Assembly: GCF_014196455.1 (NCBI RefSeq)
Contig: NZ_JACIDS010000004.1
Coordinates: 682,001-746,000 of the forward strand
Length of the DNA: 64,000 nucleotides
Direction of reading: 5' to 3'
Source of the DNA: Kaistia hirudinis
Lineage (GTDB): Bacteria; Pseudomonadota; Alphaproteobacteria; Rhizobiales; Kaistiaceae
Shown: positions 55,954-64,000 of the stretch, piece after piece
Position numbering within the stretch: the first letter of the stretch is position 1
How the letters are laid out: the number at the start of each line of letters is the position of its first letter
Translations under genes and position numbers: made by a program
The notes under the pieces: model-generated
Told to the model about the DNA's origin: nothing
The model's database searches: none
The model's input: only the letters and a program-made list of their open reading frames with translations

Positions 55954-56285
55954 GCCCGCCGGGACGATCTCCAAGCCCGTCCGTTCCGTGATGGCGCCGC
56001 CGAAGCAACGGCGGCCGCGGCGCAGCTCCGCGGCCTGCAGGAAGGCTCTTCCGAGCGTGCTCCGGCGCGTGCTAGCCTCGCTCGCGGCTGGGGGGAATCC
56101 AGGAATTGCCGTCTTGAAGGCCATCGCCCGCAACGCGCGATCGTGAACGCCAACCGCTCCGATCTTCACCGGAAGCCGCTGGGACGCGGCAGGCCGTGGG
56201 TGATCGCAGCCTCGTTCCGTACGTCGCTTTCGGTCCTCTCCCGTCTCAGCCGACCCTGTCGTCGCAGCCGCGGCGATGCAACCCG
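55954..56285. other. Intergenic region upstream of exported nucleoside-hydrolase-like gene
   Basis: About 330 bp, GC-rich, no recognisable gene or hairpin of note. Presumably carries the promoter of 56286-57335. Confidence 0.35.
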
Positions 56286-57335
56286 ATGTCGACACGACGG
56301 AACGAAGCGATGACGAATGCGAACAGGGCCGGTGGAGCCGGTGGCTGGAAATGGCGCCTGACGGCGCTGCTCGCCCTCATGGTTCCGCTTGCGGGCGTCA
56401 CCGCCCCGGCGGCTCAGGCTGGTCCGGCCATCGAAAAATGCGTGGTCATCGACAACGACTTCGACATTGACGACATGATGGCGATCGCCGCGGTGATCGG
56501 GAACCGGCATGTCGCCGCGATCGTCAACACGGAGGGCGTCTCGACGGCGCAATCCGGGGCGTCAGCCGCTTCCCGCCTGATTGCCGAGCCGAGCGAGCGC
56601 GCCATTCCCGTCATCATCGGTGCGGACTCGCACCGCTCGGAAGCCGATATTCGCAAGAACTGGCCGTGGCTGCTCTATTTCCGCGCGAGCATGGGCCGCG
56701 TCAACGATCTGCTGACGGCCCCGCTGCCGCCTTCGCGCCGGCCCTTGCGCGATTTCGTGGCGGAGCTTTCCCGCGCCACCGCCGATTGCCGGCGCATCGA
56801 TCTCCTGATCACGGGGCCCTACACGTCGTTCATCCGCTACAGCGCCGCGCTCGCGCCCAAGCTCGACCATGTGGTGATCTCCGGGAAGCCGATCGGCGAC
56901 CCCACGCTGAAGCCGGGCCAATATCTGTTCAATTGCGGCTATGATCTGCGGGCATGCCGGATCGCCATGAAGCAGCTGCGTGGCACGAAGACGAGTTGGG
57001 TCAATATTTCAGAGGCTGCGAATCCGCCCTATGCGCCGTCTTTGGGCATGGTCCAGGGTCTTCGCGCCGACGGCCTGCCCGGTGCGCTCAAGGCGGCGCT
57101 GATGGCCAATCAGCACACCTGGGACCCGGCCAAGGTGCCTGTTTCGGCCGGAGGTCCCGGCGGCCAGACCTTCATGTGGGACCAGACCGCGGCGATGTAT
57201 CTGCTGCACCCGGAACGCTTCGCGCCGGTGGGTGCGCATTACGGGCCGCGGCCGAGCGGGCCGAACGCCCTTTCGCCCGCCGGGCTGCATCGTTTGTGGA
57301 CCCGCGACGTGAACGCGGCCCGGCGCTATCAGTAA
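56286..57335 (+). CDS. Exported nucleoside-hydrolase-like protein
   Basis: 349 aa. A signal peptide (WKWRLTALLALMVPLAGVTA, then APAAQA) precedes CVVIDNDFDIDDMMAIAAV, a close variant of the calcium-binding DTDPGVDD motif of nucleoside hydrolases (DNDFDIDD). Later blocks IDLLITGPYTSFIRYS and MWDQTAAMYLLHPERF match the IUNH scaffold, and TWDPAKVP is family-like. So it is an IUNH-fold protein directed to the periplasm rather than the cytoplasm. Start 56286, alternative 56310. It lies between an exporter gene and a convergent FAH-like gene. Confidence 0.75.
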   Translation: MSTRRNEAMTNANRAGGAGGWKWRLTALLALMVPLAGVTAPAAQAGPAIEKCVVIDNDFDIDDMMAIAAVIGNRHVAAIVNTEGVSTAQSGASAASRLIAEPSERAIPVIIGADSHRSEADIRKNWPWLLYFRASMGRVNDLLTAPLPPSRRPLRDFVAELSRATADCRRIDLLITGPYTSFIRYSAALAPKLDHVVISGKPIGDPTLKPGQYLFNCGYDLRACRIAMKQLRGTKTSWVNISEAANPPYAPSLGMVQGLRADGLPGALKAALMANQHTWDPAKVPVSAGGPGGQTFMWDQTAAMYLLHPERFAPVGAHYGPRPSGPNALSPAGLHRLWTRDVNAARRYQ

Positions 57336-57350
57336 GGCGACGACAGGCAG

Positions 57351-57380
57351 CCTTGCCGGGAACGGTTCGTCCCGGCAAGG
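57351..57380. terminator. Bidirectional terminator hairpin
   Basis: A perfect 11-bp stem, CCTTGCCGGGA (57351-57361) and TCCCGGCAAGG (57370-57380), with an 8-base loop, between the stop codons of two convergent genes. Strong intrinsic hairpin; only weak T-tracts follow. Confidence 0.7.
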
Positions 57381-57416
57381 CGCCGATGGCGCGCCTCCGA
57401 GGCGGCGTGCGCCGCC

Positions 57417-58592
57417 TTAGAGCAGGCCGCGGCCGGCGAGATTGCGCATCAGCGCGGCGGTGCCGAAGGTCCAGGGCTCGGCGTCATGGGTCAGCACGAC
57501 GCGGTTGGAGAGCTTGCCGAGCTTCGGCGCGGCGATGGTGACGATGTCGCCGACCTTGTGGGTGAAGCCCTTGCCGGGTCCGTCGCGGTCCTGCACCGGC
57601 GCGAACATCGTGCCGAGATAGAGCACGAAGCCGTCCGGATACTGGTGATTGCGGCCGATGGTCTGCTTCACGAGATCCGCCGGATCGCGGCTGATCTTCG
57701 ACATGGCCGAGGAGCCGTCGAGGCGGAAGCCGTCGTCGCCGGTCACAGTCAGGCGCACATCGGTCGCGCGCACGTCGTCGAGCGAGAAATTCTCGTCGAA
57801 GAGGCGGATGAACGGGCCGATCGAGGCGCTGGCATTGTTGTCCTTGGCCTTGGACAGCAGCAGGGCCGAGCGGCCCTCGACATCGCGCAGATTGACGTCG
57901 TTGCCGAGCGTCGCGCCGACGATGCGCCCGTCCGAGGCGACGAGGAGCACGACCTCGGGCTCGGGATTGTTCCAGCTCGAGATCGGGTGGATCCCGACCT
58001 CGGCGAGATGGCCGACGGTCGAGAGCGGCTGCGACTTCGAGAAGATCTCGGCATCGGGGCCGATGCCGACCTCGAGATATTGCGACCACATGCCCTTTTC
58101 GATCAGCAGCTTCTTCAGCGCCATGGCCGGCTCCGAGCCCGGCTTCAGCCCGGCGAGATCGTCGCCGATCGTCGCCTGGATCTCGGCGCGGATCGCATTG
58201 GCGCGTTCGGGCAGGCCGCGGGCCTGCTCCTCGATCACGCGCTCCAGCATCGAGACGGCGAAGGTGACGCCTGCCGCCTTCACGGCCTGAAGGTCGATCG
58301 GAGAGATCAGCCAGGGCTTGGAGCGGTCGCGCGTCTCGCGCGGCGTATTGTCGAGGATCTCGTCGAGGCGGCCGATGAACTCGCCGCCGGCGAGGCGCGC
58401 CGTGCGGGCCGGGTCGTCGCGCTCGGCGAGATCGCGCAGCGTGATCGCCTCTTCGGTGATGTCGTAGAGATCGCCGCCGCGCAGCACGACGACCGACGGG
58501 CCGTCGACATCCGGCCGGAAGACACGCCCGACCAGCGTCGCCTGTTCGGCGTCGTCGGGCAGGGCGAAGGCGGGGGCGGTGTCGAACGGCAT
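57417..58592 (-). CDS. Fumarylacetoacetate hydrolase family protein
   Basis: 391 aa. The C-terminal two thirds have the FAH fold: WNNPEPEVVLLVASDGRIVG (metal ligands Glu-x-Glu), TLGNDVNLRDVEG with the nearby Asp, KDNNASASIGPFIRLFD and YPDGFVLYLGTMFAP followed by the GDIVTI block. An N-terminal domain of ~150 residues precedes it, as in larger FAH-type dehydratases/hydrolases. Members hydrolyse acylpyruvates or dehydrate 2-keto sugar acids. It is divergent from the Fe(II) oxygenase gene by 153 bp. Confidence 0.87.
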   Translation of the reverse strand: MPFDTAPAFALPDDAEQATLVGRVFRPDVDGPSVVVLRGGDLYDITEEAITLRDLAERDDPARTARLAGGEFIGRLDEILDNTPRETRDRSKPWLISPIDLQAVKAAGVTFAVSMLERVIEEQARGLPERANAIRAEIQATIGDDLAGLKPGSEPAMALKKLLIEKGMWSQYLEVGIGPDAEIFSKSQPLSTVGHLAEVGIHPISSWNNPEPEVVLLVASDGRIVGATLGNDVNLRDVEGRSALLLSKAKDNNASASIGPFIRLFDENFSLDDVRATDVRLTVTGDDGFRLDGSSAMSKISRDPADLVKQTIGRNHQYPDGFVLYLGTMFAPVQDRDGPGKGFTHKVGDIVTIAAPKLGKLSNRVVLTHDAEPWTFGTAALMRNLAGRGLL

Positions 58593-58745
58593 GGGGTTCC
58601 TCCGGATGGCGCTTCAAATGGCGGCGTTCGCCGCCCGCGGGTGCGGCACGCTACACGCTTCGCGAAGGCGGCGCCAACCGCTTATCGCATCCGCGCAGGC
58701 ACGTATCTTGCTCGTGGAAGGCGATCCATTGCGTGAGGCGCAGCC

Positions 58746-59705
58746 ATGACCGAGACCCTTCCCATCATCGATGTTTCCGCGCTGGTCGCGGGAAAGCCCG
58801 GGGCGGCCGAAGCCGTCGCGCGGGAGGTCGGCAAGGCCGCGCGCGAGATCGGCTTCTTCTATGTCGCCGGCCACGGCATTCCGTCGCTGACGATCGACCA
58901 TGTCTTCGACACCGCCCGCCGCTTCTTTGCGCTGCCGCTGGAGAAGAAGCAGGAGGTCGCCTTCGCGCTGTCGAAGCACAATCGCGGCTTCATCGCCATG
59001 AAGGGCGAATCGCTCGACCCCTCCAAGCCCGCCGATCTCAAGGAGGGCTTCAATATCGGCCTCGACCTCGCGCCGGACGACCCGCGCATCCTGGCCGGCG
59101 AGCCGTTCCGCGGCCTCAATCTGTGGCCGGACATGCCGGGCTTCCGCGAGACGATGCTCGACTATTTCGCGCGCGTGCTGGCGCTCGGCCGGCTGCTGCA
59201 GCGCGCGGTGGCGGTCGATGTCGGCCTGCCCGAGGACTTCTTCGAGGACAAGCTCGACCAGTCACTGTCGACGCTCCGCATGCTGCATTATCCGCCGCAG
59301 CCGCCGGCGATCGAGGAGGGCCAGCTCGGTGCGGGCGAGCACACGGATTATGGCTGCCTGACGCTGCTGATGACCGACGATGTCGGCGGGCTCGAGGTCA
59401 GGAAGCGCGACGGCACCTGGCTCGCCGCGCCGCCGATCCCCAACGTCTATGTCTGCAATATCGGCGACTGCCTGATGCGCTGGACCAATGACGTCTATGT
59501 CTCGACGCCGCACCGCGTGGTCAACCGTTCCGGGCGCGAGCGCTATTCGATCCCATTCTTCCTCGATCCCAATCCCGAGGCGCCCGTCGCCGCGATCCCG
59601 AGCTGCGTCTCCGAGGAGCGCCCCGCGCGCTACCCGCCGACGACGGGCGCGGCGTATCTGCGCGAGCGTCTGAGCCGGACCTATGCGCCGGGCATGATCG
59701 CCTGA
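58746..59705 (+). CDS. Isopenicillin-N-synthase-like 2-oxoglutarate/Fe(II) oxygenase, paralogue
   Basis: 319 aa. Fe(II) ligands HxD in GEHTDYGCLTLL and the distal His in TPHRVVNRSG; the RxS co-substrate site is RYSIPFF. DIOX_N block IGFFYVAGHGIPSLTIDHVF and the acidic FEDKLDQSLSTLRMLHYPPQ are typical of IPNS-like oxygenases. Relative of 14209-15075. It lies immediately upstream of the second BMP operon, in the same direction, with a 296-bp gap containing two TGTATGCA repeats. Substrate not known. Confidence 0.88.
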   Translation: MTETLPIIDVSALVAGKPGAAEAVAREVGKAAREIGFFYVAGHGIPSLTIDHVFDTARRFFALPLEKKQEVAFALSKHNRGFIAMKGESLDPSKPADLKEGFNIGLDLAPDDPRILAGEPFRGLNLWPDMPGFRETMLDYFARVLALGRLLQRAVAVDVGLPEDFFEDKLDQSLSTLRMLHYPPQPPAIEEGQLGAGEHTDYGCLTLLMTDDVGGLEVRKRDGTWLAAPPIPNVYVCNIGDCLMRWTNDVYVSTPHRVVNRSGRERYSIPFFLDPNPEAPVAAIPSCVSEERPARYPPTTGAAYLRERLSRTYAPGMIA

Positions 59706-59745
59706 GGGCAGGGAGGGCGGCGGACTGATCAGGGGTCGGCCAAAA

Positions 59746-59773
59746 TGTATGCAATCCACCCGAATTGTATGCA
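59746..59773. promoter_or_regulatory. Two TGTATGCA repeats in the BMP-operon promoter
   Basis: TGTATGCA at 59746-59753 and 59766-59773, 20 bp apart (two helical turns) in direct orientation, each resembling the TTGTATACAA-type palindromes bound by FadR/GntR regulators. No GntR gene of that type is in the window. They lie about 230 bp upstream of the BMP start. Confidence 0.45.
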
Positions 59774-60001
59774 GTGCTCGCAGGGAGGTATGGCCGCTCA
59801 ACCGCTGAATGAAGCCTGTCTGTCCCGCCCGTCGACTGCACTATTCGAGATTATTCAGATCCATCAAAAGGTTGAGCCAAAATTGTTCGGATTCGCGCGC
59901 CATCTCCGTTCAGTTGGCACGGCGGTTGCGAATGCCAGAACGGGTGCACCCCGGTGACGGCCATCTGCCGCGCCGATGATCGTCCTACGAGGTAACTGTC
60001 C

Positions 60002-61117
60002 ATGTCCGCCTTCACCCTATCCCGCAGAACGCTTCTCAAGAGCGCCGCCATCGGCTCCATCGGTCTTTCGGCCGGCCTGCTCACCCGGCGCCCGGCTCAT
60101 GCCGAGGATCTGACCATCGGCATCATCTATGTCGGCTCGCGCGACGACTATGGCTGGAACCAGGCCCACGCCGTCGCCGCCAAGGCGCTGGCGGCCGTTC
60201 CGGGCGTCAAGGTCGTCGAGGAGGAGAACGTCCCCGAGACGATCGCCGTCGCCAAGACGATGGAATCGATGATCGAGCTCGATGGCGCCAAGCTGATCTT
60301 CCCGACCTCGTTCGGCTATTATTCGCCCTTCATGCTCGACGCGGCGAAGAAGTATCCGGACGTGCAGTTCCGTCATGCCGCGCCGCTCTGGAAGGAAGGC
60401 GATCCGACGAACGCCGGCTCCTATTTCGGCTATCTCGACCAGGCCCACTACGTGAACGGCGTCGCCGCCGGCCTCTCGACCAAGTCGAACAAGCTCGGCT
60501 TCGTCGCCGCCAAGCCGATCTCCTCGGTCCTGTCCAACGCCAACGCCTTCGCGCTCGGCGCGCGCAGCGTCAATCCGAAGGCCGAGGTGCAGGTAATCTT
60601 CACGGGCGACTGGTCGATGCCGGTGCGCGAGGCTGAGGCGACCAATGCGCTGATCGATGCCGGCGCCGATGTCATCGGCTGCCATGTCGACAGCCCGAAG
60701 ACCGTGATCCAGACGGCGGAATCCCGCGGCGTGAAGAGCGTTGGCCACAATGCCTCGCAGGCCAATCTCGCGCCGAAGGGCTTCATCACCGGCGCCGAAT
60801 ACAAGTGGGAGACGATCTACAAGAAGTTCGCCGACCTGCTGGCCAAGGGTGAGCCGCTGCCGAACTTCACCGGCGGCGGCTATGACCTCGACTATGTCCA
60901 GAACACGGCCTATGGCGCCGGCGCCTCGCCCGAGGCGATCGCGGCCGCCGACAAGGCCAAGGAAGACATGCGGGCCAAGAAGCCGATCTATATCGGCCCG
61001 CTGAAGGACAACAAGGGCAACGAGGTCATTCCGGCCGGAACGGTGCACGCGCCCTACGATCCGTGGATCGACCAGATCAACTTCCTCGTCGAGGGCGTCC
61101 AGGGTTCGATCACCTGA
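60002..61117 (+). CDS. BMP-family substrate-binding protein (second transporter)
   Basis: 371 aa. Twin-arginine signal: LSRRTLLKSAAIGSIGLSAG ends near RPAHA. The mature part begins EDLTIGIIYVGSRDDYGWNQ with FRHAAPLWKEGDPTNAGSYF, the BMP/PnrA fold. GCHVDSPKTVIQTAESRGVKS lines the second lobe. Followed by two permease genes and a formamidase-like gene; the ATPase gene is not between them. Ligand might be a purine, amide or thiamine-related compound; undefined. Confidence 0.9.
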   Translation: MSAFTLSRRTLLKSAAIGSIGLSAGLLTRRPAHAEDLTIGIIYVGSRDDYGWNQAHAVAAKALAAVPGVKVVEEENVPETIAVAKTMESMIELDGAKLIFPTSFGYYSPFMLDAAKKYPDVQFRHAAPLWKEGDPTNAGSYFGYLDQAHYVNGVAAGLSTKSNKLGFVAAKPISSVLSNANAFALGARSVNPKAEVQVIFTGDWSMPVREAEATNALIDAGADVIGCHVDSPKTVIQTAESRGVKSVGHNASQANLAPKGFITGAEYKWETIYKKFADLLAKGEPLPNFTGGGYDLDYVQNTAYGAGASPEAIAAADKAKEDMRAKKPIYIGPLKDNKGNEVIPAGTVHAPYDPWIDQINFLVEGVQGSIT

Positions 61118-61210
61118 GGTTGGCGGGCGGGCCTCGGCCCGCTCGTCTGCGCATGAGCGGCTGGCGCCGCGCGATCGGTGCCAGCCCTTTTCCCTCGACC
61201 GGAGAGCCCC

Positions 61211-62323
61211 ATGGCCGATACCGTGAACCAGGGCGTCGTCGCTCCCGCCGCCTCCGCTCCGGCGGAATTCCTCGACCGGATCCGCCGCTCGTCCGAATAT
61301 GTCGTGATCCCGCTCTTCGCCCTGATCGTGGCGGGGCTGATCTTCTCGCTGTTCCTGTTCGCGCTCGGCCATTCGCCGGCGACCTTCTTTTCGCTGCTCT
61401 GGCGCGGCGGCTTCGGCACGGGCTTCTCCTGGCAGAACACGCTGGTCCGCGCGGCGCCGCTGATCTTCACCGGCCTGTGCGTCGCCATTCCCGCACGGCT
61501 CGGCCTCACCATCGTCGGCGGCGAGGGCGCGCTGGTGCTCGGCGGCTTCACGGCGGCCGTGGCGGCGATCCCCTTCGTTCATGCCGGGGCGCCGAACTAT
61601 GTCGTGCTGCCGGCCATGCTGCTCTGCGCCACGCTGACCGGCGCGGCCTGGATCGGTCTCGTGGGCGCACTGCGCCACTATCGCGGCATCAACGAGACCA
61701 TCGCGAGCCTGCTGATGTCCTACATCGCGATCGCGATCATGAATTTCTTCGTCGAGGGCGCGCTGCGCGATCCCGGCAACCCGAACAAGCCGTCGACGCT
61801 GCCGATCGGCGACGCGAACATGATCGGCAATATTCCCGGCGTCGGCGTCCATTGGGGTCTCGCCGCGGGCGTCCTGGTGGCACTCGCTCTGTGGATCCTG
61901 ATGAACCGGACGACGTTCGGCTTCGCGGCGCGGGTCACGGGCGGCAATGTCCGCGCCGCCCGGGCGCAGGGCCTCTCGGTCGGCCGCCTGATGGTGATCT
62001 CCTGCGCCATCGCCGGCGCCTGCGCCGGTCTCGCCGGCTTCTTCGAGGTCGCGGCGGTCCAGGGCCGCGCCAATGCCTCGCTCGCCGCAGGTTACGGTTT
62101 CACCGGCATTCTGGTCGCCTTCCTCGCCCGGCAGAATGCGCTCGCCATCATCCCGGTCTCGATCCTGCTCGGCGGCATCGCCGCGGCCGGCGGCCTGATC
62201 CAGCGCCGCATGGGCATGCCGGATGCCACGGTGCTGGTGCTGCAGGGCCTGATGTTCGTGGTGCTCCTCGTCAGCGAGACGCTTTACGGGCGGTTCGCCT
62301 TCTTCCGTCCCAAGGGAAACTAG
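61211..62323 (+). CDS. ABC transporter permease, BMP-type (first permease)
   Basis: 370 aa with about eight to ten helices. Family block IPARLGLTIVGGEGALVLGGF (residues ~98-118) and the ATPase-contact loop ARVTGGNVRAARAQGLSVG are clear. ATG at 61211 lies after GGAGAGCCCC; the earlier ATG at 61178 is less likely. Downstream permease begins three bases after its stop. Confidence 0.9.
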   Translation: MADTVNQGVVAPAASAPAEFLDRIRRSSEYVVIPLFALIVAGLIFSLFLFALGHSPATFFSLLWRGGFGTGFSWQNTLVRAAPLIFTGLCVAIPARLGLTIVGGEGALVLGGFTAAVAAIPFVHAGAPNYVVLPAMLLCATLTGAAWIGLVGALRHYRGINETIASLLMSYIAIAIMNFFVEGALRDPGNPNKPSTLPIGDANMIGNIPGVGVHWGLAAGVLVALALWILMNRTTFGFAARVTGGNVRAARAQGLSVGRLMVISCAIAGACAGLAGFFEVAAVQGRANASLAAGYGFTGILVAFLARQNALAIIPVSILLGGIAAAGGLIQRRMGMPDATVLVLQGLMFVVLLVSETLYGRFAFFRPKGN

Positions 62324-62325
62324 CC

Positions 62326-63252
62326 ATGAACGAGACCGATATCGGCTTCTGGGGCGTCCCGCTCGCAATGTTCGCCGGCGCCATCCGCGTCTCGACGCCC
62401 TTCCTCTTCGTCTCGCTCGGCGAATGCCTGACCGAGAAGTCGGGCCGCATCAATCTCGGCCTCGAGGGCACGCTCGTCTTCGGCGCCATGTCTGGCTATG
62501 CCGTCGCTTATCTCACCGGCTCGCCCTGGTTCGGCGTGTTCTGCGCCGGCCTCTCCGGCTGCTTCTTCGGCGCGATCCACGGCTATATCTGCAAGCTGCC
62601 CAAGGTGAATGACATCGCGATCGGCATCGCCATGATGCTGTTCGGCACCGGCCTTGCCTTCTTCTTCGGCAAGCCCTTCATCCAGCCACAGGCGCCGCAT
62701 CTGCCCTCGATCTCGCTCGGCGGCTGGTCGTCGTTGCCGCAGGTCCGCTCGGCGCTGGAGATCAACCCGCTGTTCTTCATCGGCATCGCGCTCGCCGTGT
62801 TCATGTGGTGGGCGTTCAAGAACACGCGCTGGGGCCTCATCGTGCGCATGACCGGCGACAGCGCGCCGGCAGCGCTCGCCATGGGCTATTCGGTGGATTG
62901 GGTGCGCTTCCTCGCGACGACGGTCGGCGGCTTCTTCGCCGGTGTCGGCGGCGCTTTCCTGTCGCTCTATTATCCCGGCGCCTGGAGCGAGGGCCTTTCC
63001 TCCGGCCAGGGCCTGATGGCGGTCGCCCTCGTCATCTTCGCGCGCTGGAATCCGCTCGCCTGCTTCGGCGCGGCGCTGCTGTTCGGCGCGGCCGGCGCGC
63101 TCGGCCCGGCACTGCAATCCGTCGGCATCACGCAGGGCTACTACTTCTTCAACGCCGCGCCCTACCTGCTGACGCTCTTCATCATGATCGCCTCGGTCTC
63201 GCCGAAGCGCTCGCTGAAGGGCGCGCCCGGCGAACTGTCGATCACCAAGTGA
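62326..63252 (+). CDS. ABC transporter permease, BMP-type (second permease)
   Basis: 308 aa. LTEKSGRINLGLEGTLVFGA near residue 33 and the contact loop VRMTGDSAPAALAMGYSVDW are the usual BMP-permease motifs. Pairs with 61211-62323. The next gene starts seven bases downstream, so it is co-transcribed. Confidence 0.9.
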   Translation: MNETDIGFWGVPLAMFAGAIRVSTPFLFVSLGECLTEKSGRINLGLEGTLVFGAMSGYAVAYLTGSPWFGVFCAGLSGCFFGAIHGYICKLPKVNDIAIGIAMMLFGTGLAFFFGKPFIQPQAPHLPSISLGGWSSLPQVRSALEINPLFFIGIALAVFMWWAFKNTRWGLIVRMTGDSAPAALAMGYSVDWVRFLATTVGGFFAGVGGAFLSLYYPGAWSEGLSSGQGLMAVALVIFARWNPLACFGAALLFGAAGALGPALQSVGITQGYYFFNAAPYLLTLFIMIASVSPKRSLKGAPGELSITK

Positions 63253-63259
63253 GTGAGAA

Positions 63260-64000
63260 ATGAACGGTCTCGGAGGTCTCAACAAATCGCCAAACGGCGT
63301 CGTCATCGGGCTGGTGCAGTTGCAGCTTCCGGTCACGGTGACGCCGGCCGATCTCGCCCGTCAGACCGCGCGCATCGTGGAACTGGTCGGCAAGGCGCGG
63401 CGCAACAATGCCGGCATGGATCTGGTCGTCTTTCCGGAATATGCGCTGCACGGCCTGTCGATGGACACCAATCCGGCGATCATGTGCTCGCTGGACGGGC
63501 CGGAGATCGCCGCCTTCAAGGCCGCCTGCAAGGAGCACCGGATCTGGGGCTGCTTCTCCATCATGGAGTATAACCCCGGCGGCAATCCCTATAATTCCGG
63601 CGTCATCATCGACGATCAGGGCGCGCTGAAACTCTACTATCGCAAGCTCCATCCCTGGGTCCCCGTCGAGCCCTGGGAGCCGGGCGATCTCGGCATTCCC
63701 GTGATCGACGGGCCGAAGGGCTGCAAGCTCGGCCTCATCATCTGCCATGACGGCATGTTCCCGGAGATGGCGCGCGAGGCGGCCTATAAGGGCGCGGAGA
63801 TCATGATCCGCACGGCCGGCTATACCGCGCCGATCCGCGAGAGCTGGCGCTTCACCAACCAGTCCAACTCCTTCTGCAACCTCATGGTGACGGCGAATGT
63901 GTGCATGTCGGGGTCCGACGGCACCTTCGATTCCATGGGCGAGGGGATGATCGTCAATTTCGACGGCTCGATCATCGCGCATGGCACGAACGGGCGGCCG
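63260..64000 (+). CDS. Formamidase-like nitrilase-superfamily amidase (AmiF), cut by the window end
   Basis: 247 codons present. Nitrilase triad visible: Glu in VVFPEYALHG, Lys in LYYRKLHPWVPVEPW and Cys in LGLIICHDGMFPEMA. RESWRFTNQSNSFCNLMVTA is similar to formamidase AmiF, which forms formate and ammonia from formamide; other short-chain amides are possible. Last visible gene of the second BMP operon; presumably the imported compound is an amide or yields one. Confidence 0.88.
   Translation, partial: MNGLGGLNKSPNGVVIGLVQLQLPVTVTPADLARQTARIVELVGKARRNNAGMDLVVFPEYALHGLSMDTNPAIMCSLDGPEIAAFKAACKEHRIWGCFSIMEYNPGGNPYNSGVIIDDQGALKLYYRKLHPWVPVEPWEPGDLGIPVIDGPKGCKLGLIICHDGMFPEMAREAAYKGAEIMIRTAGYTAPIRESWRFTNQSNSFCNLMVTANVCMSGSDGTFDSMGEGMIVNFDGSIIAHGTNGRP

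Noticed and set aside
53911-56295. 794-codon antisense frame over the ABC exporter
   Set aside because: Low-complexity antisense frame; no start signal, no domain.
60017-62368. 783-codon antisense frame over the second BMP operon
   Set aside because: Antisense shadow; sense genes have clear motifs and ribosome sites.
61063-63252. 729-codon fusion of two permeases
   Set aside because: The first half is an out-of-frame read of the first permease; the true second permease starts at 62326.

Overview
The window is chromosomal DNA from a high-GC alphaproteobacterium, most likely of the Hyphomicrobiales (Rhizobiales). The signs are the many ABC uptake systems, LacI/AraC/LysR/MocR regulators beside catabolic operons, strong GC3 bias that creates long antisense open frames, and ATGA/GTGA translational overlaps. 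No rRNA and no core housekeeping cluster is present, so the genus cannot be fixed from the sequence.

Layout. (1) 1-6919, minus strand: a LacI regulator, an FGGY sugar kinase and a branched-chain (Liv/HAAT) type ABC transporter whose last gene runs off the left edge. (2) 7149-15075: a purine-nucleoside style uptake operon (BMP binding protein, ATPase, two permeases, nucleoside hydrolase), a divergent LacI regulator and a 2-oxoglutarate/Fe(II)-type oxygenase; two near-identical LacI-type operators tie the oxygenase to the transporter operon. (3) 15451-21613: an AraC regulator, an outer-membrane beta-barrel protein and two tandem, paralogous Tat-exported amidohydrolases. (4) 22007-27430: an energy-coupling-factor transporter (S, fused double ATPase, T) with a SnoaL-like protein, a flavodoxin-like quinone reductase and a LysR regulator. 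(5) 27814-36700: a decayed stretch with a frameshifted MocR regulator, a 3'-truncated 5-aminolevulinate synthase joined tail-to-tail to a 3'-truncated filamentous-haemagglutinin-like adhesin, a LuxR regulator and a DNA-methylase relic. (6) 36999-47342: tRNA-Ser(CGA) and a ~10.3-kb integrative island bounded by 43-bp perfect direct repeats of the 5' half of the tRNA; it carries a tyrosine integrase, a serine recombinase, a DUF2971 protein, small AT-rich genes and a type I restriction system collapsed by an internal deletion. (7) 47870-64000: a tautomerase/esterase/ring-cleaving dioxygenase group, a GH1 glucosidase, guanine deaminase, a zinc dehydrogenase, an ABC exporter, an exported nucleoside-hydrolase-like protein, a fumarylacetoacetase-like hydrolase, a second Fe(II) oxygenase and a second BMP-type uptake operon ending in a formamidase-like amidase cut by the right edge.

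How the parts work together. Regions 2 and 7 both look like uptake and breakdown of purine-type compounds (BMP transporters, nucleoside hydrolases, guanine deaminase, amidase). The most unusual architecture is the island. It is inserted so that it supplies a new 5' half and a new promoter to tRNA-Ser, while the displaced host tRNA promoter now points through the other attachment site into the integrase gene. Paired 11-bp-spaced TGTGCC repeats at both ends look like integrase arm sites. Coordinates of start codons and all functional claims come from reading motifs and context by eye; no searches were run.
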